Source: Celerinatantimonas sp046054165
GTDB taxonomy: Bacteria; Pseudomonadota; Gammaproteobacteria; Enterobacterales; Celerinatantimonadaceae
Reading direction: 5' to 3'
Length of the DNA: 64,000 bases
Assembly (NCBI RefSeq): GCF_046054165.1
Contig: NZ_JBFNXK010000018.1
Span: 1 to 64,000, forward strand
Numbering within the stretch: the stretch's first letter is position 1; each line of letters starts with the position of its first letter. The translations under genes and the position numbers were made by a program. Positions 9,345 through 17,379 of this stretch are shown piece by piece. Below the pieces are notes generated by a model that saw only the letters and a program-made list of their open reading frames with translations, searched no databases and was not told where the DNA came from.

Positions 9345-10631
9345 ATGAAATTAATTTATCGGTTACGACTACTTCTGATTATATTGCTTTTCAGCCCATT
9401 AAGTTGGGCTAAACCGGTCTTGGTCGACCAAGCGATTGCGATTGTAAACAACGATATTATTACCCAAACCGATTATAATCGGCTTCTAGCCACTGTTAAA
9501 AAAAACGCAGCCGATAGCCACAACGCCCTTCCTGATGAAGCCACTATTCATCATCAACTCATGCAAAAATTGATTAATGATCAATTGGTGGTGCAGCAAG
9601 CCGAACGTTCGGGGGTTGAAATCAGTGATACTCAGTTAGAACAGACCATCGACAGTATTGTTCAAAGCTCAGGCAAATCTCGTGATGATTTTCTTCTGGG
9701 ATTAAGGGGCGATAACTTAAGTTATGAGCAGTTCCGTCAGCAGGTCAAACGCCAACTCATCATTACTCAAACCATGCAAAGTGCAGTTCGACGTCGAGTC
9801 CATATTGATAAACCGACCATTGATGCTCTCGTCAAACGCATGGATAGCGAAACAGCCAAACGGATCCGCTATCACATCGGCCATATCATGATTAAGTTTG
9901 ATGATCAGGAACCAGCCACTCAAACCCAGCAGAAAGTTGAACATATTTTTACTCAACTTCAGCAGGGGGCTGATTTTCAGAATTTAGCAATGGCTCAATC
10001 TCAAGGCCCTAAAGCGCTAACCGGTGGAGACTGGGGATGGATGACGCTTGATCAGATGCCGACTATTTTTGCCAAACAAATCCATGAACAAAACAAAGGC
10101 GTACTCATTGGACCATTCCGTTCTGATGCAGGTTACCATATTCTAAAAATCCTAGATGTTCAGGGATTACAAAAGGTTGAAACTCAGGAAGTCAAAGCTC
10201 GACATATTCTGATCAAAACTTCAATTATCACCAGTGATGCAAAAGCCAAGTCACTACTTGATAAAATCCGTCAAGATATTATCTCAGGTAAAGGGACCTT
10301 TGCTGATTATGCCCACCAATATTCACAAGATCCTGGTTCTGCGGTACAAGGTGGAGAGTTAGGATGGGCGGATCCAAGCACTTATGTTCCAGCCTTCAAA
10401 AAAGAAGTGTCTGAATTACCACTCCATCAGGTCAGTCAGCCTTTTCACAGCCAATATGGTTGGCACATTCTCGAAGTTGAGGATCGACGGACCACTAATA
10501 TTACATCGCAGGCTAAACAACAGAAGGCATTTGAAGTTCTCTATCAACGGCAGTTTCAGGAACAATCCCAAAACTGGTTAGAGCAATTGAAACAACAGTC
10601 TTATATCCATATTGTTGCACCCAAATCTTAA
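9345..10631 (+). CDS. surA: Periplasmic chaperone and peptidyl-prolyl isomerase SurA
   Basis: SurA escorts outer-membrane proteins, including LptD and porins, across the periplasm to the BAM complex. I place the start at the ATG at 9345 rather than the in-frame ATG at 9291. A TTAGGGA site lies just before it, it gives a normal signal peptide ending Leu-Ser-Trp-Ala, and the product is 428 aa, exactly the E. coli length. A chaperone N-domain is followed by two parvulin domains (about 170-270 and 280-380), both with conserved GGDWGW/GGELGW segments. It is co-directional with lptD as in E. coli. Confidence 0.95.
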   Translation: MKLIYRLRLLLIILLFSPLSWAKPVLVDQAIAIVNNDIITQTDYNRLLATVKKNAADSHNALPDEATIHHQLMQKLINDQLVVQQAERSGVEISDTQLEQTIDSIVQSSGKSRDDFLLGLRGDNLSYEQFRQQVKRQLIITQTMQSAVRRRVHIDKPTIDALVKRMDSETAKRIRYHIGHIMIKFDDQEPATQTQQKVEHIFTQLQQGADFQNLAMAQSQGPKALTGGDWGWMTLDQMPTIFAKQIHEQNKGVLIGPFRSDAGYHILKILDVQGLQKVETQEVKARHILIKTSIITSDAKAKSLLDKIRQDIISGKGTFADYAHQYSQDPGSAVQGGELGWADPSTYVPAFKKEVSELPLHQVSQPFHSQYGWHILEVEDRRTTNITSQAKQQKAFEVLYQRQFQEQSQNWLEQLKQQSYIHIVAPKS

Positions 10632-10647
10632 GCAAAGATTATCTATA

Positions 10648-10680
10648 ATGGTTTTCGGCTCGAACAGAGCCGAAAACCAT
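10648..10680 (+). terminator. Perfect 14-bp hairpin after surA
   Basis: ATGGTTTTCGGCTC (10648-10661) pairs perfectly with its complement at 10667-10680 around a 5-base loop. No clear T-run follows on either strand, so termination efficiency is uncertain. The position 17 bp after the surA stop suggests it ends the lptD-surA transcript. Confidence 0.55.
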
Positions 10681-11009
10681 ATCCATCGAACCAACGCATT
10701 TGATTTCTAAATAAATTGATACGTTATCTCTTCTCTTAATCTATGAAATATTCTTGATGGCACAGAGAATAGATAGGTGATGGAATGTACATGGTATGGA
10801 TGACTTAAATCAGTACAAAAGATAGATCAAAAATCGTAAACATGGAAAACAATGTATTTAAACCTACAATAAAGATCACCTTAAGATAACGGCTTCATGT
10901 ACTATACCGTTCAGAATACAGACCTTGAAAGAATCACGCCATGCATGGTTTCCTAATAGGCCATGTATGAAATTATTTAAACACGTTAAGCATAGTGTCG
11001 AAAAACTAT
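10681..11009. other. Gene-free region where pdxA usually lies
   Basis: In E. coli pdxA (vitamin B6 synthesis) sits between surA and rsmA. Here only about 330 bp remain, and I see no pdxA-like reading frame on either strand. The stretch is AT-rich, with a CCATGCATGG palindrome at 10939-10948. It must contain the rsmA promoter, but no -35/-10 pair stood out. Confidence 0.6.
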
Positions 11010-11834
11010 ATGAGTCATAACTTTCATCAAGGGCACCAAGCCCGTAAACGTTTCGGTCAAAACTTCTTAAGTGATGATTATATTATCAGTCAAATCGTTT
11101 CAGCTATCTATCCTCAACCGGGAGAAACATTGGTTGAGATCGGTCCGGGGTTGGCTGCCCTCACTAAACCGGTGGCAGAACAATCTAGTCACCTAAACGT
11201 CATAGAATTAGATAGAGACCTAGCTGAACGCCTTCGTCAACGAACCGATCTGGCAGGAAAACTGACAATTTACGAAGCGGATGCGATGAAATTCGACTTC
11301 ACTCAACTCCTTTCTGACAATGGCAAAAAATTGCGGGTATTTGGGAACCTTCCCTATAACATATCGACGCCCTTGATCTTTCATCTGCTGAGTTTTGCTG
11401 GACAAATTAGTGACATGCACTTTATGCTACAAAAAGAGGTTGTTCAACGCATGGCCGCCGGACCAGGAAGTAAAAGCTATGGGCGACTCAGTGTCATGAC
11501 GCAATATCATTGTCAGGTCATCCCGGTTTTAGAAGTTCCCCCCGAATCATTTGAGCCCGCGCCCAAAGTCGATTCAGCCGTTGTTCGTCTGGAACCTTAT
11601 GAACATGTACCTTATCCGGCTCACAATATTCAGGCTCTGGATAGAGTCTGCAAAGAGGCTTTTAACCGTCGTCGAAAAACAATTCGAAATGCGTTGGGTC
11701 AGTTATTTACGGCCGATCAATTAGAGCAGCTTGGTGTCGATGTGACCTTACGCCCCGAACAATTGTCTGTTGCCGATTATGTCAAATTAGCGAATGCATT
11801 TGAGCAACAAACGCTTCAGGGAGATCAGGAATGA
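11010..11834 (+). CDS. rsmA: 16S rRNA dimethyladenosine methyltransferase RsmA (KsgA)
   Basis: RsmA dimethylates the two adjacent adenines (A1518 and A1519) in the 3' hairpin of 16S rRNA during late 30S assembly. The S-adenosylmethionine motif I (VEIGPG) and the catalytic N-L-P-Y-N motif are both present. I prefer the ATG at 11010, which puts the conserved HQGHxARKRFGQNF block five residues from the start exactly as in E. coli and gives 274 aa. A GTG at 10995 would add five residues. Neither start has a strong ribosome binding site. It overlaps apaG by 4 bp (ATGA). Confidence 0.95.
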   Translation: MSHNFHQGHQARKRFGQNFLSDDYIISQIVSAIYPQPGETLVEIGPGLAALTKPVAEQSSHLNVIELDRDLAERLRQRTDLAGKLTIYEADAMKFDFTQLLSDNGKKLRVFGNLPYNISTPLIFHLLSFAGQISDMHFMLQKEVVQRMAAGPGSKSYGRLSVMTQYHCQVIPVLEVPPESFEPAPKVDSAVVRLEPYEHVPYPAHNIQALDRVCKEAFNRRRKTIRNALGQLFTADQLEQLGVDVTLRPEQLSVADYVKLANAFEQQTLQGDQE

Positions 11835-12211
11835 GTTCTGCATCCACAACGATACAGATTGGTGTCGATACGGAATATTTAGAAGAACACTCATCCGATA
11901 TGGATGACCAATATACCTTTGTATACACGATTACCATTACCAATCAGGGTGATACACCTCTCAAATTACTACGCCGACATTGGCTAATTACCGATGGCAA
12001 TGGGCATCACAGTGAAGTTGAAGGCGAAGGCGTTGTGGGCAAGCAGCCAACCCTAAAACCTTACCAACCCTTTACCTATACCAGCAGCACGGTATTAAAA
12101 ACGCCGGTTGGTATTATGGAAGGTCGCTATACGCTGGAAACTGAAGCCGGTGACCTTTTAAGCGCCCCTATCCCAGCCTTTCGGCTCGCTAAACCTAATA
12201 GTCTGCATTAA
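11831..12211 (+). CDS. apaG: ApaG domain protein
   Basis: ApaG is a small fibronectin-III-like beta-sandwich protein. Its role is unclear in bacteria. The 126-aa length matches the family (125 in E. coli). A typical ApaG core is visible, with the glycine-rich GEGVVGxQP segment near residue 60 and the P-I-P-A-F-x-L tail. It overlaps rsmA by 4 bp and apaH by one base (TAATG), so rsmA-apaG-apaH is almost certainly a translationally coupled operon. Confidence 0.93.
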   Translation: MSSASTTIQIGVDTEYLEEHSSDMDDQYTFVYTITITNQGDTPLKLLRRHWLITDGNGHHSEVEGEGVVGKQPTLKPYQPFTYTSSTVLKTPVGIMEGRYTLETEAGDLLSAPIPAFRLAKPNSLH

Positions 12212-13032
12212 TGATGAAACATTGTATTATTGGTGATGTACACGGTTGTTATGATGAACTCATGCAACTGATTGATATGGCTCAAGTAGATCTTTCTCAT
12301 GAACAGCTCTGGTTTACGGGGGATCTCATTGGCCGAGGCAAACAACCTCTGGAAACGCTCCGCTTTATTCAGCATTTAGGCCATCGAGCCCAAGTCGTCC
12401 TCGGCAATCATGACCTTCACTTTCTAGCCGTTGCCAATGGTATCGCGCCAGTTAAAGCCAGAGACCATCTTGAGGCACTACTCAAAGCACCTGACCGAGA
12501 GGAATTATTTGAGTGGCTATGGCAACAACCGCTCCTCGCCCAGCTAGATACCGATACCGTGATGGTACATGCAGGTATTACCCCCCAATGGAGCCAAACC
12601 GAAGCCATTCTGCGAGCGCAGGAAATCAGTAACATTTTTGCTGATCGCCAAAATCGACACGAGTTATTAGCTCAAATGTATGGGGATACCCCTAATCGCT
12701 GGGATGAAACCCTAAGTGGCATGGATCGATATCGGTTTATTATTAATAGCTTTACCCGCATGCGTTGCTGTTATGCTGATCTAAGCCTAGATTTTCAATA
12801 TAAAGAAGCGCCGGAACAGGCCCCCGATGGCTTAAAACCTTGGTTTGAGCTACGAAAAGACCGCGACAATATTATATTTGGCCACTGGGCTGCACTCATG
12901 GGGGCCGCTCCCCATGCCAACATCTATGCACTAGATACAGGCTGTATATGGGGAAATCAGCTGAGTTTGTTACGCTGGGAAACTAAAGAATTATGCCAAA
13001 CGAGTTGTCCGGCTTATCGACGGTCTAACTGA
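12211..13032 (+). CDS. apaH: Diadenosine tetraphosphatase ApaH
   Basis: ApaH hydrolyses diadenosine tetraphosphate symmetrically to two ADP and also removes Np4N caps from RNA in E. coli. The 273-aa protein shows the metallophosphatase motifs GDVHGC near the N terminus, GDLxxRG at about 31-37 and GNHD at about 64-67. The start codon overlaps the apaG stop by one base, and a second ATG follows immediately. Its 3' end overlaps the 3' end of folA on the other strand by 19 bp. Confidence 0.95.
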   Translation: MMKHCIIGDVHGCYDELMQLIDMAQVDLSHEQLWFTGDLIGRGKQPLETLRFIQHLGHRAQVVLGNHDLHFLAVANGIAPVKARDHLEALLKAPDREELFEWLWQQPLLAQLDTDTVMVHAGITPQWSQTEAILRAQEISNIFADRQNRHELLAQMYGDTPNRWDETLSGMDRYRFIINSFTRMRCCYADLSLDFQYKEAPEQAPDGLKPWFELRKDRDNIIFGHWAALMGAAPHANIYALDTGCIWGNQLSLLRWETKELCQTSCPAYRRSN

Positions 13033-13505
13033 ACAAACTGATAGCGATAAGGATTTTGCTCATCTGGGAAACACTCCGTTTGTTGTGAGCAAATCCATAA
13101 ATCCTCCTGATAGTCAGGAAAATAAGTATCGCCTGACACCTCCAGATCAATCAAAGTCAGATACAATCGCTGGGCTTTTAGCAAATAATGATGATAGAGT
13201 TGCCCGCCACCAATAATCATCAGCTCTGATGCCCCTTTCGCTTGCTCAAGTGCCAACACCTGATCGATATCACTCACAGCAACCGTTCCTGGAGCATTCC
13301 AAGTTAAATCGCGCGTCAGCACATAATTTCGCCGCTGGGGTAGCGGTCGGCCTATCGATTCGAAGGTTTTTCGGCCCATGAAAACCGGCTTATTCAAAGT
13401 AACCGATTTAAAATGTTTAAGATCAGCAGGAAGATGCCAAGGCATCTGATTTCCCTGGCCTATCACTCGGTGTTGTGCCATTGCGGCAATCATTGAAATC
13501 AACAT
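13014..13505 (-). CDS. folA: Dihydrofolate reductase FolA
   Basis: FolA reduces dihydrofolate to tetrahydrofolate with NADPH and is the target of trimethoprim. The frame can extend upstream to 13586, but the start at 13505 has an AAGGAA site and begins the conserved I-S-M-I-A-A strand. That gives 163 aa, close to the E. coli 159. The family segments M-P-W-x-L-P-A-D, GRKTFESIGRPLP and I-G-G-G are intact. It is convergent with apaH, sharing 19 bp, and lies downstream of ispB on the same strand. In E. coli folA is also next to apaH. Confidence 0.96.
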   Translation of the reverse strand: MLISMIAAMAQHRVIGQGNQMPWHLPADLKHFKSVTLNKPVFMGRKTFESIGRPLPQRRNYVLTRDLTWNAPGTVAVSDIDQVLALEQAKGASELMIIGGGQLYHHYLLKAQRLYLTLIDLEVSGDTYFPDYQEDLWICSQQTECFPDEQNPYRYQFVQLDRR

Positions 13506-13622
13506 GATTATTGGTTCCTTTTGAACGACAACGGCATAACAACTGCCCATGAGGTAAGTCACCACGACGATGACGCGAATGGACATGACCGATCACATCC
13601 GATTCCAAATCGAAAAATAAAA

Positions 13623-14594
13623 TTAATTGACCCGGGATGCCGCCATATGCGCCAGTGCGATTAAGGCATCCTTATAAGGTCCAGCAGCTAAAGGCGTGAG
13701 TGCGGCAATGGCTTTATTCGCTTCTTCATCAGCGCGTTTACGACTATAAATTAAAGCTCCGGTCTGATGCATGAGCGATAACACCGCCGACAAATCACCT
13801 TGTCCATTGCCCTGTTCAATCGCATCACGAATTAACTGAGCATCATCACCAGAACTATGTCGCATGGCATACAATAATGGCAATGTGGCTTTACCCTCAG
13901 CGAGATCATCCCCAACATTTTTACCTGTTTGCGAACTATCTGCATCATAATCGAGGACATCATCCATAATTTGAAATGCAGTCCCCAAATATTTTCCATA
14001 TTCAGCTAATGCAGATTCAATCACAGGCCCTTGCTCAGCCACTACGGCAGCCAAACGGGTTGTTGCTTCAAAAAGCTTCGCTGTTTTACTATAAATAACC
14101 GAAAAATAATCATCCTCAGTAATATCAGGATCATTACAATTCATCAGTTGTTGAACTTCACCTTCAGCAATCACATTCGTCGCTTCAGCCAGAATGCTCA
14201 TGATCCTTAAACTTTCCAATTCGGTCATTAACTGAAAAGCCCGCGTATATAGGAAATCGCCAACCAATACACTAGCTGCATTTCCAAATCGCTCATTCGC
14301 GGTATCCTGACCGCGACGCTGTGCCGATTCATCCACAACATCATCATGCAAAAGGGTCGAGGTATGAATAAACTCAATAATCGCAGCAAGTTTAATATGT
14401 CGATCACCCTCATATCCTAACGCCCGACTCGCCAGAACAGCGAGCAACGGCCGCATCCGCTTACCACCGCTATTGACGATATACACAGCAATTTGGTTAA
14501 TCAGTGCAACATCCGAACTCAACTGTTGATAAATCAATTGATTAACTGCGCTCATATCCTTCTTGGATAAAGCAAGAATAGCTTCTAGATCCAT
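13623..14594 (-). CDS. ispB: Octaprenyl diphosphate synthase IspB
   Basis: IspB is a trans-polyprenyl synthase that builds the C40 side chain of ubiquinone and menaquinone from isopentenyl diphosphate. The 323-aa length equals E. coli IspB. The two aspartate-rich motifs are D84-D85-x-x-D88 and D211-D212-x-x-D215, which bind the magnesium-diphosphate substrates. It is divergent from rplU, the arrangement conserved in gammaproteobacteria. Chain length is inferred from family and context, not from a residue I can identify. Confidence 0.95.
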   Translation of the reverse strand: MDLEAILALSKKDMSAVNQLIYQQLSSDVALINQIAVYIVNSGGKRMRPLLAVLASRALGYEGDRHIKLAAIIEFIHTSTLLHDDVVDESAQRRGQDTANERFGNAASVLVGDFLYTRAFQLMTELESLRIMSILAEATNVIAEGEVQQLMNCNDPDITEDDYFSVIYSKTAKLFEATTRLAAVVAEQGPVIESALAEYGKYLGTAFQIMDDVLDYDADSSQTGKNVGDDLAEGKATLPLLYAMRHSSGDDAQLIRDAIEQGNGQGDLSAVLSLMHQTGALIYSRKRADEEANKAIAALTPLAAGPYKDALIALAHMAASRVN

Positions 14595-14733
14595 AAAATT
14601 CAGTCGTCATTAGTTATACGGCCAAACGGCCCATTTATAGTGCGAATCTTACACGAAAACCACTATTGACACAGCTTCCATAACATCTTTTTATTAGGGC
14701 TGAATATTTTTTAAACTTTTTAGAAGATTGGAC

Positions 14734-14762
14734 TTGCCTGACGAGCGCAATTTGCGTAGAAT
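14734..14762 (+). promoter_or_regulatory. rplU promoter
   Basis: A -35 TTGCCT (14734-14739) and a -10 TAGAAT (14757-14762) are separated by 17 bp. Transcription should start near 14769, giving a leader of about 68 nt before the rplU ATG. A second candidate upstream has a perfect -35 TTGACA (14666-14671) and a weak -10 TTTTAT (14689-14694), also with 17-bp spacing. Confidence 0.65.
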
Positions 14763-14836
14763 TCGCGGCCATTGTTAAGATTTTAATGCACCTGTCGATT
14801 CAAATAAAAAATCAAGGTGCTAGCGGAGTTTGAATT

Positions 14837-15148
14837 ATGTACGCGGTTATCCAAAGTGGTGGTAAACAGCACCGTGTTGCCGAAGGTCAAACCATTCGCC
14901 TGGAAAAGTTAGACGTAGAAACTGGCGCGACTGTCGAGTTTGATAACGTTTTAATGATTGCCAATGGCGATGATGTCAAAATCGGCGCGCCTTTCGTTGA
15001 CGGCAGTAAAGTAACAGCTGAAGTTGTTTCTCATGGTCGTGGCGACAAAGTCAATATTGTGAAGTTTCGCCGTCGTAAACACTTTCGTAAACAAGCGGGT
15101 CACCGTCAATGGTTTACAGAAGTTCGTATTACCGGTATTAACGCTTAA
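14837..15148 (+). CDS. rplU: 50S ribosomal protein L21
   Basis: L21 binds 23S rRNA in the large subunit. The 103-aa length is identical to the E. coli protein, and the start MYAVIQSGGKQH and the basic RRRKHFRKQAGHRQ stretch near residues 76-90 are typical. It is the first gene of rplU-rpmA, with obgE following after a terminator. A GGAG site precedes the ATG. Confidence 0.98.
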   Translation: MYAVIQSGGKQHRVAEGQTIRLEKLDVETGATVEFDNVLMIANGDDVKIGAPFVDGSKVTAEVVSHGRGDKVNIVKFRRRKHFRKQAGHRQWFTEVRITGINA

Positions 15149-15164
15149 TCGAGGAGTTTAACTC

Positions 15165-15422
15165 ATGGCACATAAAAAAGCTGGTGGTAGTACCCGTAAC
15201 GGTCGCGACTCAGAAAGTAAACGCCTTGGCGTTAAACGTTTCGGTGGTGAATCTGTATTAGCGGGTAACATTATCGTTCGCCAACGTGGAACTCGTTTCC
15301 ATGCGGGAAGCAACGTAGGTATCGGCAAAGATCACACTCTTTTCGCAACTGCGGAAGGTACAGTGAAATTTGAAGTGAAAGGTCCGCGTAACCGTAAATT
15401 CGTAAGCGTTGTGACTGAATAA
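15165..15422 (+). CDS. rpmA: 50S ribosomal protein L27
   Basis: L27 reaches into the peptidyl-transferase centre with its N-terminal tail. The 85-aa length and the start MAHKKAGGSTRNGRDS are those of the standard proteobacterial protein, without the cleavable N-terminal extension seen in Firmicutes. It has a GAGGAG ribosome binding site and follows rplU by 16 bp. Confidence 0.98.
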   Translation: MAHKKAGGSTRNGRDSESKRLGVKRFGGESVLAGNIIVRQRGTRFHAGSNVGIGKDHTLFATAEGTVKFEVKGPRNRKFVSVVTE

Positions 15423-15441
15423 TCACTTAAATTGATTATCT

Positions 15442-15473
15442 AAAAAAGCCCCGCTCATTTAGCGGGGTTTTTT
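15442..15473 (+). terminator. Intrinsic terminator after rpmA
   Basis: CCCCGCT (15449-15455) pairs with AGCGGGG (15461-15467), flanked by six A on the left and six T on the right. It ends rplU-rpmA and makes obgE depend partly on its own promoter in the AT-rich 76 bp that follow. Confidence 0.9.
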
Positions 15474-15549
15474 GTTTGTATACTATATATACAATATATA
15501 GATATCATTTCACAATAAAGCTAACCGTACTGGTGAATGAGAGAAACAG

Positions 15550-16719
15550 ATGAAATTCGTAGATGAAGCAACAATTCGGGTTGAAGCTGGCGATGGTGGA
15601 AACGGCTGTATCAGTTTTCGCCGAGAAAAATATATCCCTAAGGGGGGACCAGACGGCGGTGACGGTGGCGATGGTGGCAGTGTATTTTTAGTCGCGGATG
15701 AAAACTTAAATACACTGATCGACTTTCGTTTTGAGCGCTTTCATCGGGCGACTCGAGGCGAAAATGGCCGTGGAGGTAACTGTACTGGTAAGCGAGGCAC
15801 GGATCTGGAACTCAAAGTTCCGGTAGGAACCCGTGCAACCGACTCAGATACAGCAGAGGTCATTGGCGACCTCACTTCGCATGGGCAAAGGATTAAAGTC
15901 GCTCAGGGAGGGTTTCATGGCCTTGGGAACACTCGCTTTAAAAGTAGTGTCAACCGAGCACCTCGGAAAAAAACGGATGGAACTCCTGGAGAAATCCGTA
16001 GCCTCAATCTGGAGTTAATGCTATTAGCGGATGTAGGTTTACTAGGATTACCCAATGCCGGTAAATCAACGTTTATCCGAAGTGTCTCCGCTGCCAAACC
16101 CAAAGTAGCAGACTATCCATTTACGACACTCGTCCCTAATTTAGGTGTTGTTCGCCAATCCAGTCAACGAAGTTTTGTGATTGCTGATATTCCCGGGCTC
16201 ATTGAAGGGGCTGCGGATGGTGCTGGACTGGGTATCCGTTTCTTGAAGCACTTAGAACGATGCCGGGTATTACTGCACTTTATCGACGTACTTCCAGCAG
16301 ATGGTAGTGATCCTGCGGAAAACGCACAAACGATTATTGAAGAGCTCAGTGAATACAGCGAAAAATTAGCGAATAAACCTCGCTGGTTAATCTTCAACAA
16401 AACTGACCTGTTACTTGAAGATGAGCTAGAAGAAGTGATTCAAAAAGTAACGGCGGCTCTTGAACAAAGCGACCATGTTTTCTGTATTTCAGCAGTAAAC
16501 CGAGAGGGGACTGCCGAGTTATGTCATCAATTGATGGACTTTATCGAATCACTCCCGGCAGACAAAACACAAGCTAAAGATAATCAACAAGTTGATTTTC
16601 AATGGGATGAGTACCATCAAGCAAAACTTGATGAAGCCAGATCCTATGAGGGTGAAGACGATGATGACTGGGATGACGATGATGATGATGGAACCGAAGT
16701 GATCTATGTCCGAGATTAG
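15550..16719 (+). CDS. obgE: Obg family GTPase ObgE/CgtA
   Basis: ObgE is an essential GTPase that binds the 50S subunit as an assembly checkpoint and interacts with ppGpp signalling. The 389-aa protein has the glycine-rich Obg fold (about 1-158), then the G domain with G1 GLPNAGKST (166-174), G3 DIPG and G4 NKTD. A highly acidic tail of Asp and Glu runs from about residue 370. The length is one residue from E. coli (390). The third neighbour of rplU-rpmA is ObgE in most gammaproteobacteria. Confidence 0.97.
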   Translation: MKFVDEATIRVEAGDGGNGCISFRREKYIPKGGPDGGDGGDGGSVFLVADENLNTLIDFRFERFHRATRGENGRGGNCTGKRGTDLELKVPVGTRATDSDTAEVIGDLTSHGQRIKVAQGGFHGLGNTRFKSSVNRAPRKKTDGTPGEIRSLNLELMLLADVGLLGLPNAGKSTFIRSVSAAKPKVADYPFTTLVPNLGVVRQSSQRSFVIADIPGLIEGAADGAGLGIRFLKHLERCRVLLHFIDVLPADGSDPAENAQTIIEELSEYSEKLANKPRWLIFNKTDLLLEDELEEVIQKVTAALEQSDHVFCISAVNREGTAELCHQLMDFIESLPADKTQAKDNQQVDFQWDEYHQAKLDEARSYEGEDDDDWDDDDDDGTEVIYVRD

Positions 16720-16744
16720 TCCAGCCATTAAATAAGTTATTTGT

Positions 16745-16770
16745 CACTGAGGAGCTTTAGCTCTTCAGTG
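16745..16770 (+). terminator. Hairpin after obgE
   Basis: An 11-bp stem with one G-U pair runs from CACTGAGGAGC (16745-16755) to its partner at 16760-16770 around a 4-base loop, 25 bp after the obgE stop. No T-run follows, so it is a probable but imperfect terminator. Confidence 0.5.
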
Positions 16771-17379
16771 CCTATCCTTCCCAGCTTTTCCATCAATGCT
16801 CAAAACTTTTATATCAAAGTCAATTTGATGAAAAATTATTTATCTTTTTATAAAGATTTAATTTTTCTTATTTCATAAAAGCTAAAAATAACTGTCATTA
16901 TATTGAAACTTAATTCATAAAAATATATTTCATAAATAATAAATCTAAAATTTCCCTATCCCAATTATTCTAATTAAACACTCTAGCCAAATAAAATCAC
17001 CTTTTTATATATTTAATTTAACTATTGCATGACACACATGATTTCATTAAAAAATAAAGCTAGTGTCATACTAAATTAATAAACCATTTCACTTCAATAT
17101 TTCATATGAAATATTATTTAATCTTTTGTTTTTTATATTTTTTCTGTCACATAAATGACACAAGTAAATTTGATAATGCTTCCGTCTCCAGCCATGGTTA
17201 CCCAACGACCATATTGGAGATTCATACAATAAATAAAGATGTATCAGAACGATATTAGGTCAAATTAATTGAATAGAAAATTCCAATAAAATTCTTATTG
17301 GATATTCATATCTAATAATGAGCCTAATACATCTTAAATCGGACTTTATGATGTGGCTAGAACAAGTGAAAAAGGAAAA
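16771..17379 (+). promoter_or_regulatory. Long AT-rich upstream region of the porin gene
   Basis: About 600 bp hold no supported gene. Three symmetric elements stand out: a 20-bp perfect palindrome AATATTTCATATGAAATATT (17096-17115), TGTCA-N6-TGACA (17145-17160) and an 8-bp inverted repeat TCCAATAA/TTATTGGA (17282-17302). The length and repeats fit a porin promoter with several upstream operator sites, such as an OmpR-, ToxR- or CRP-like regulator, but none matches a consensus closely enough to name. No confident -35/-10 was found. Confidence 0.5.

Noticed and set aside
13423..13608. 61-aa minus-strand frame between ispB and folA rich in Arg, His and Cys
   Set aside because: It begins with TTG with no good ribosome binding site and more than half of it overlaps folA in another frame. 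I see no known zinc-binding pattern.
16657..16690. GAT/GAC trinucleotide repeat
   Set aside because: It encodes the normal acidic C-terminal tail of ObgE and needs no separate explanation.
16892..16909. PhoB-box-like sequence starting CTGTCAT upstream of the porin
   Set aside because: Only the first half matches; the second repeat is absent, so I do not call a phosphate-regulated site.
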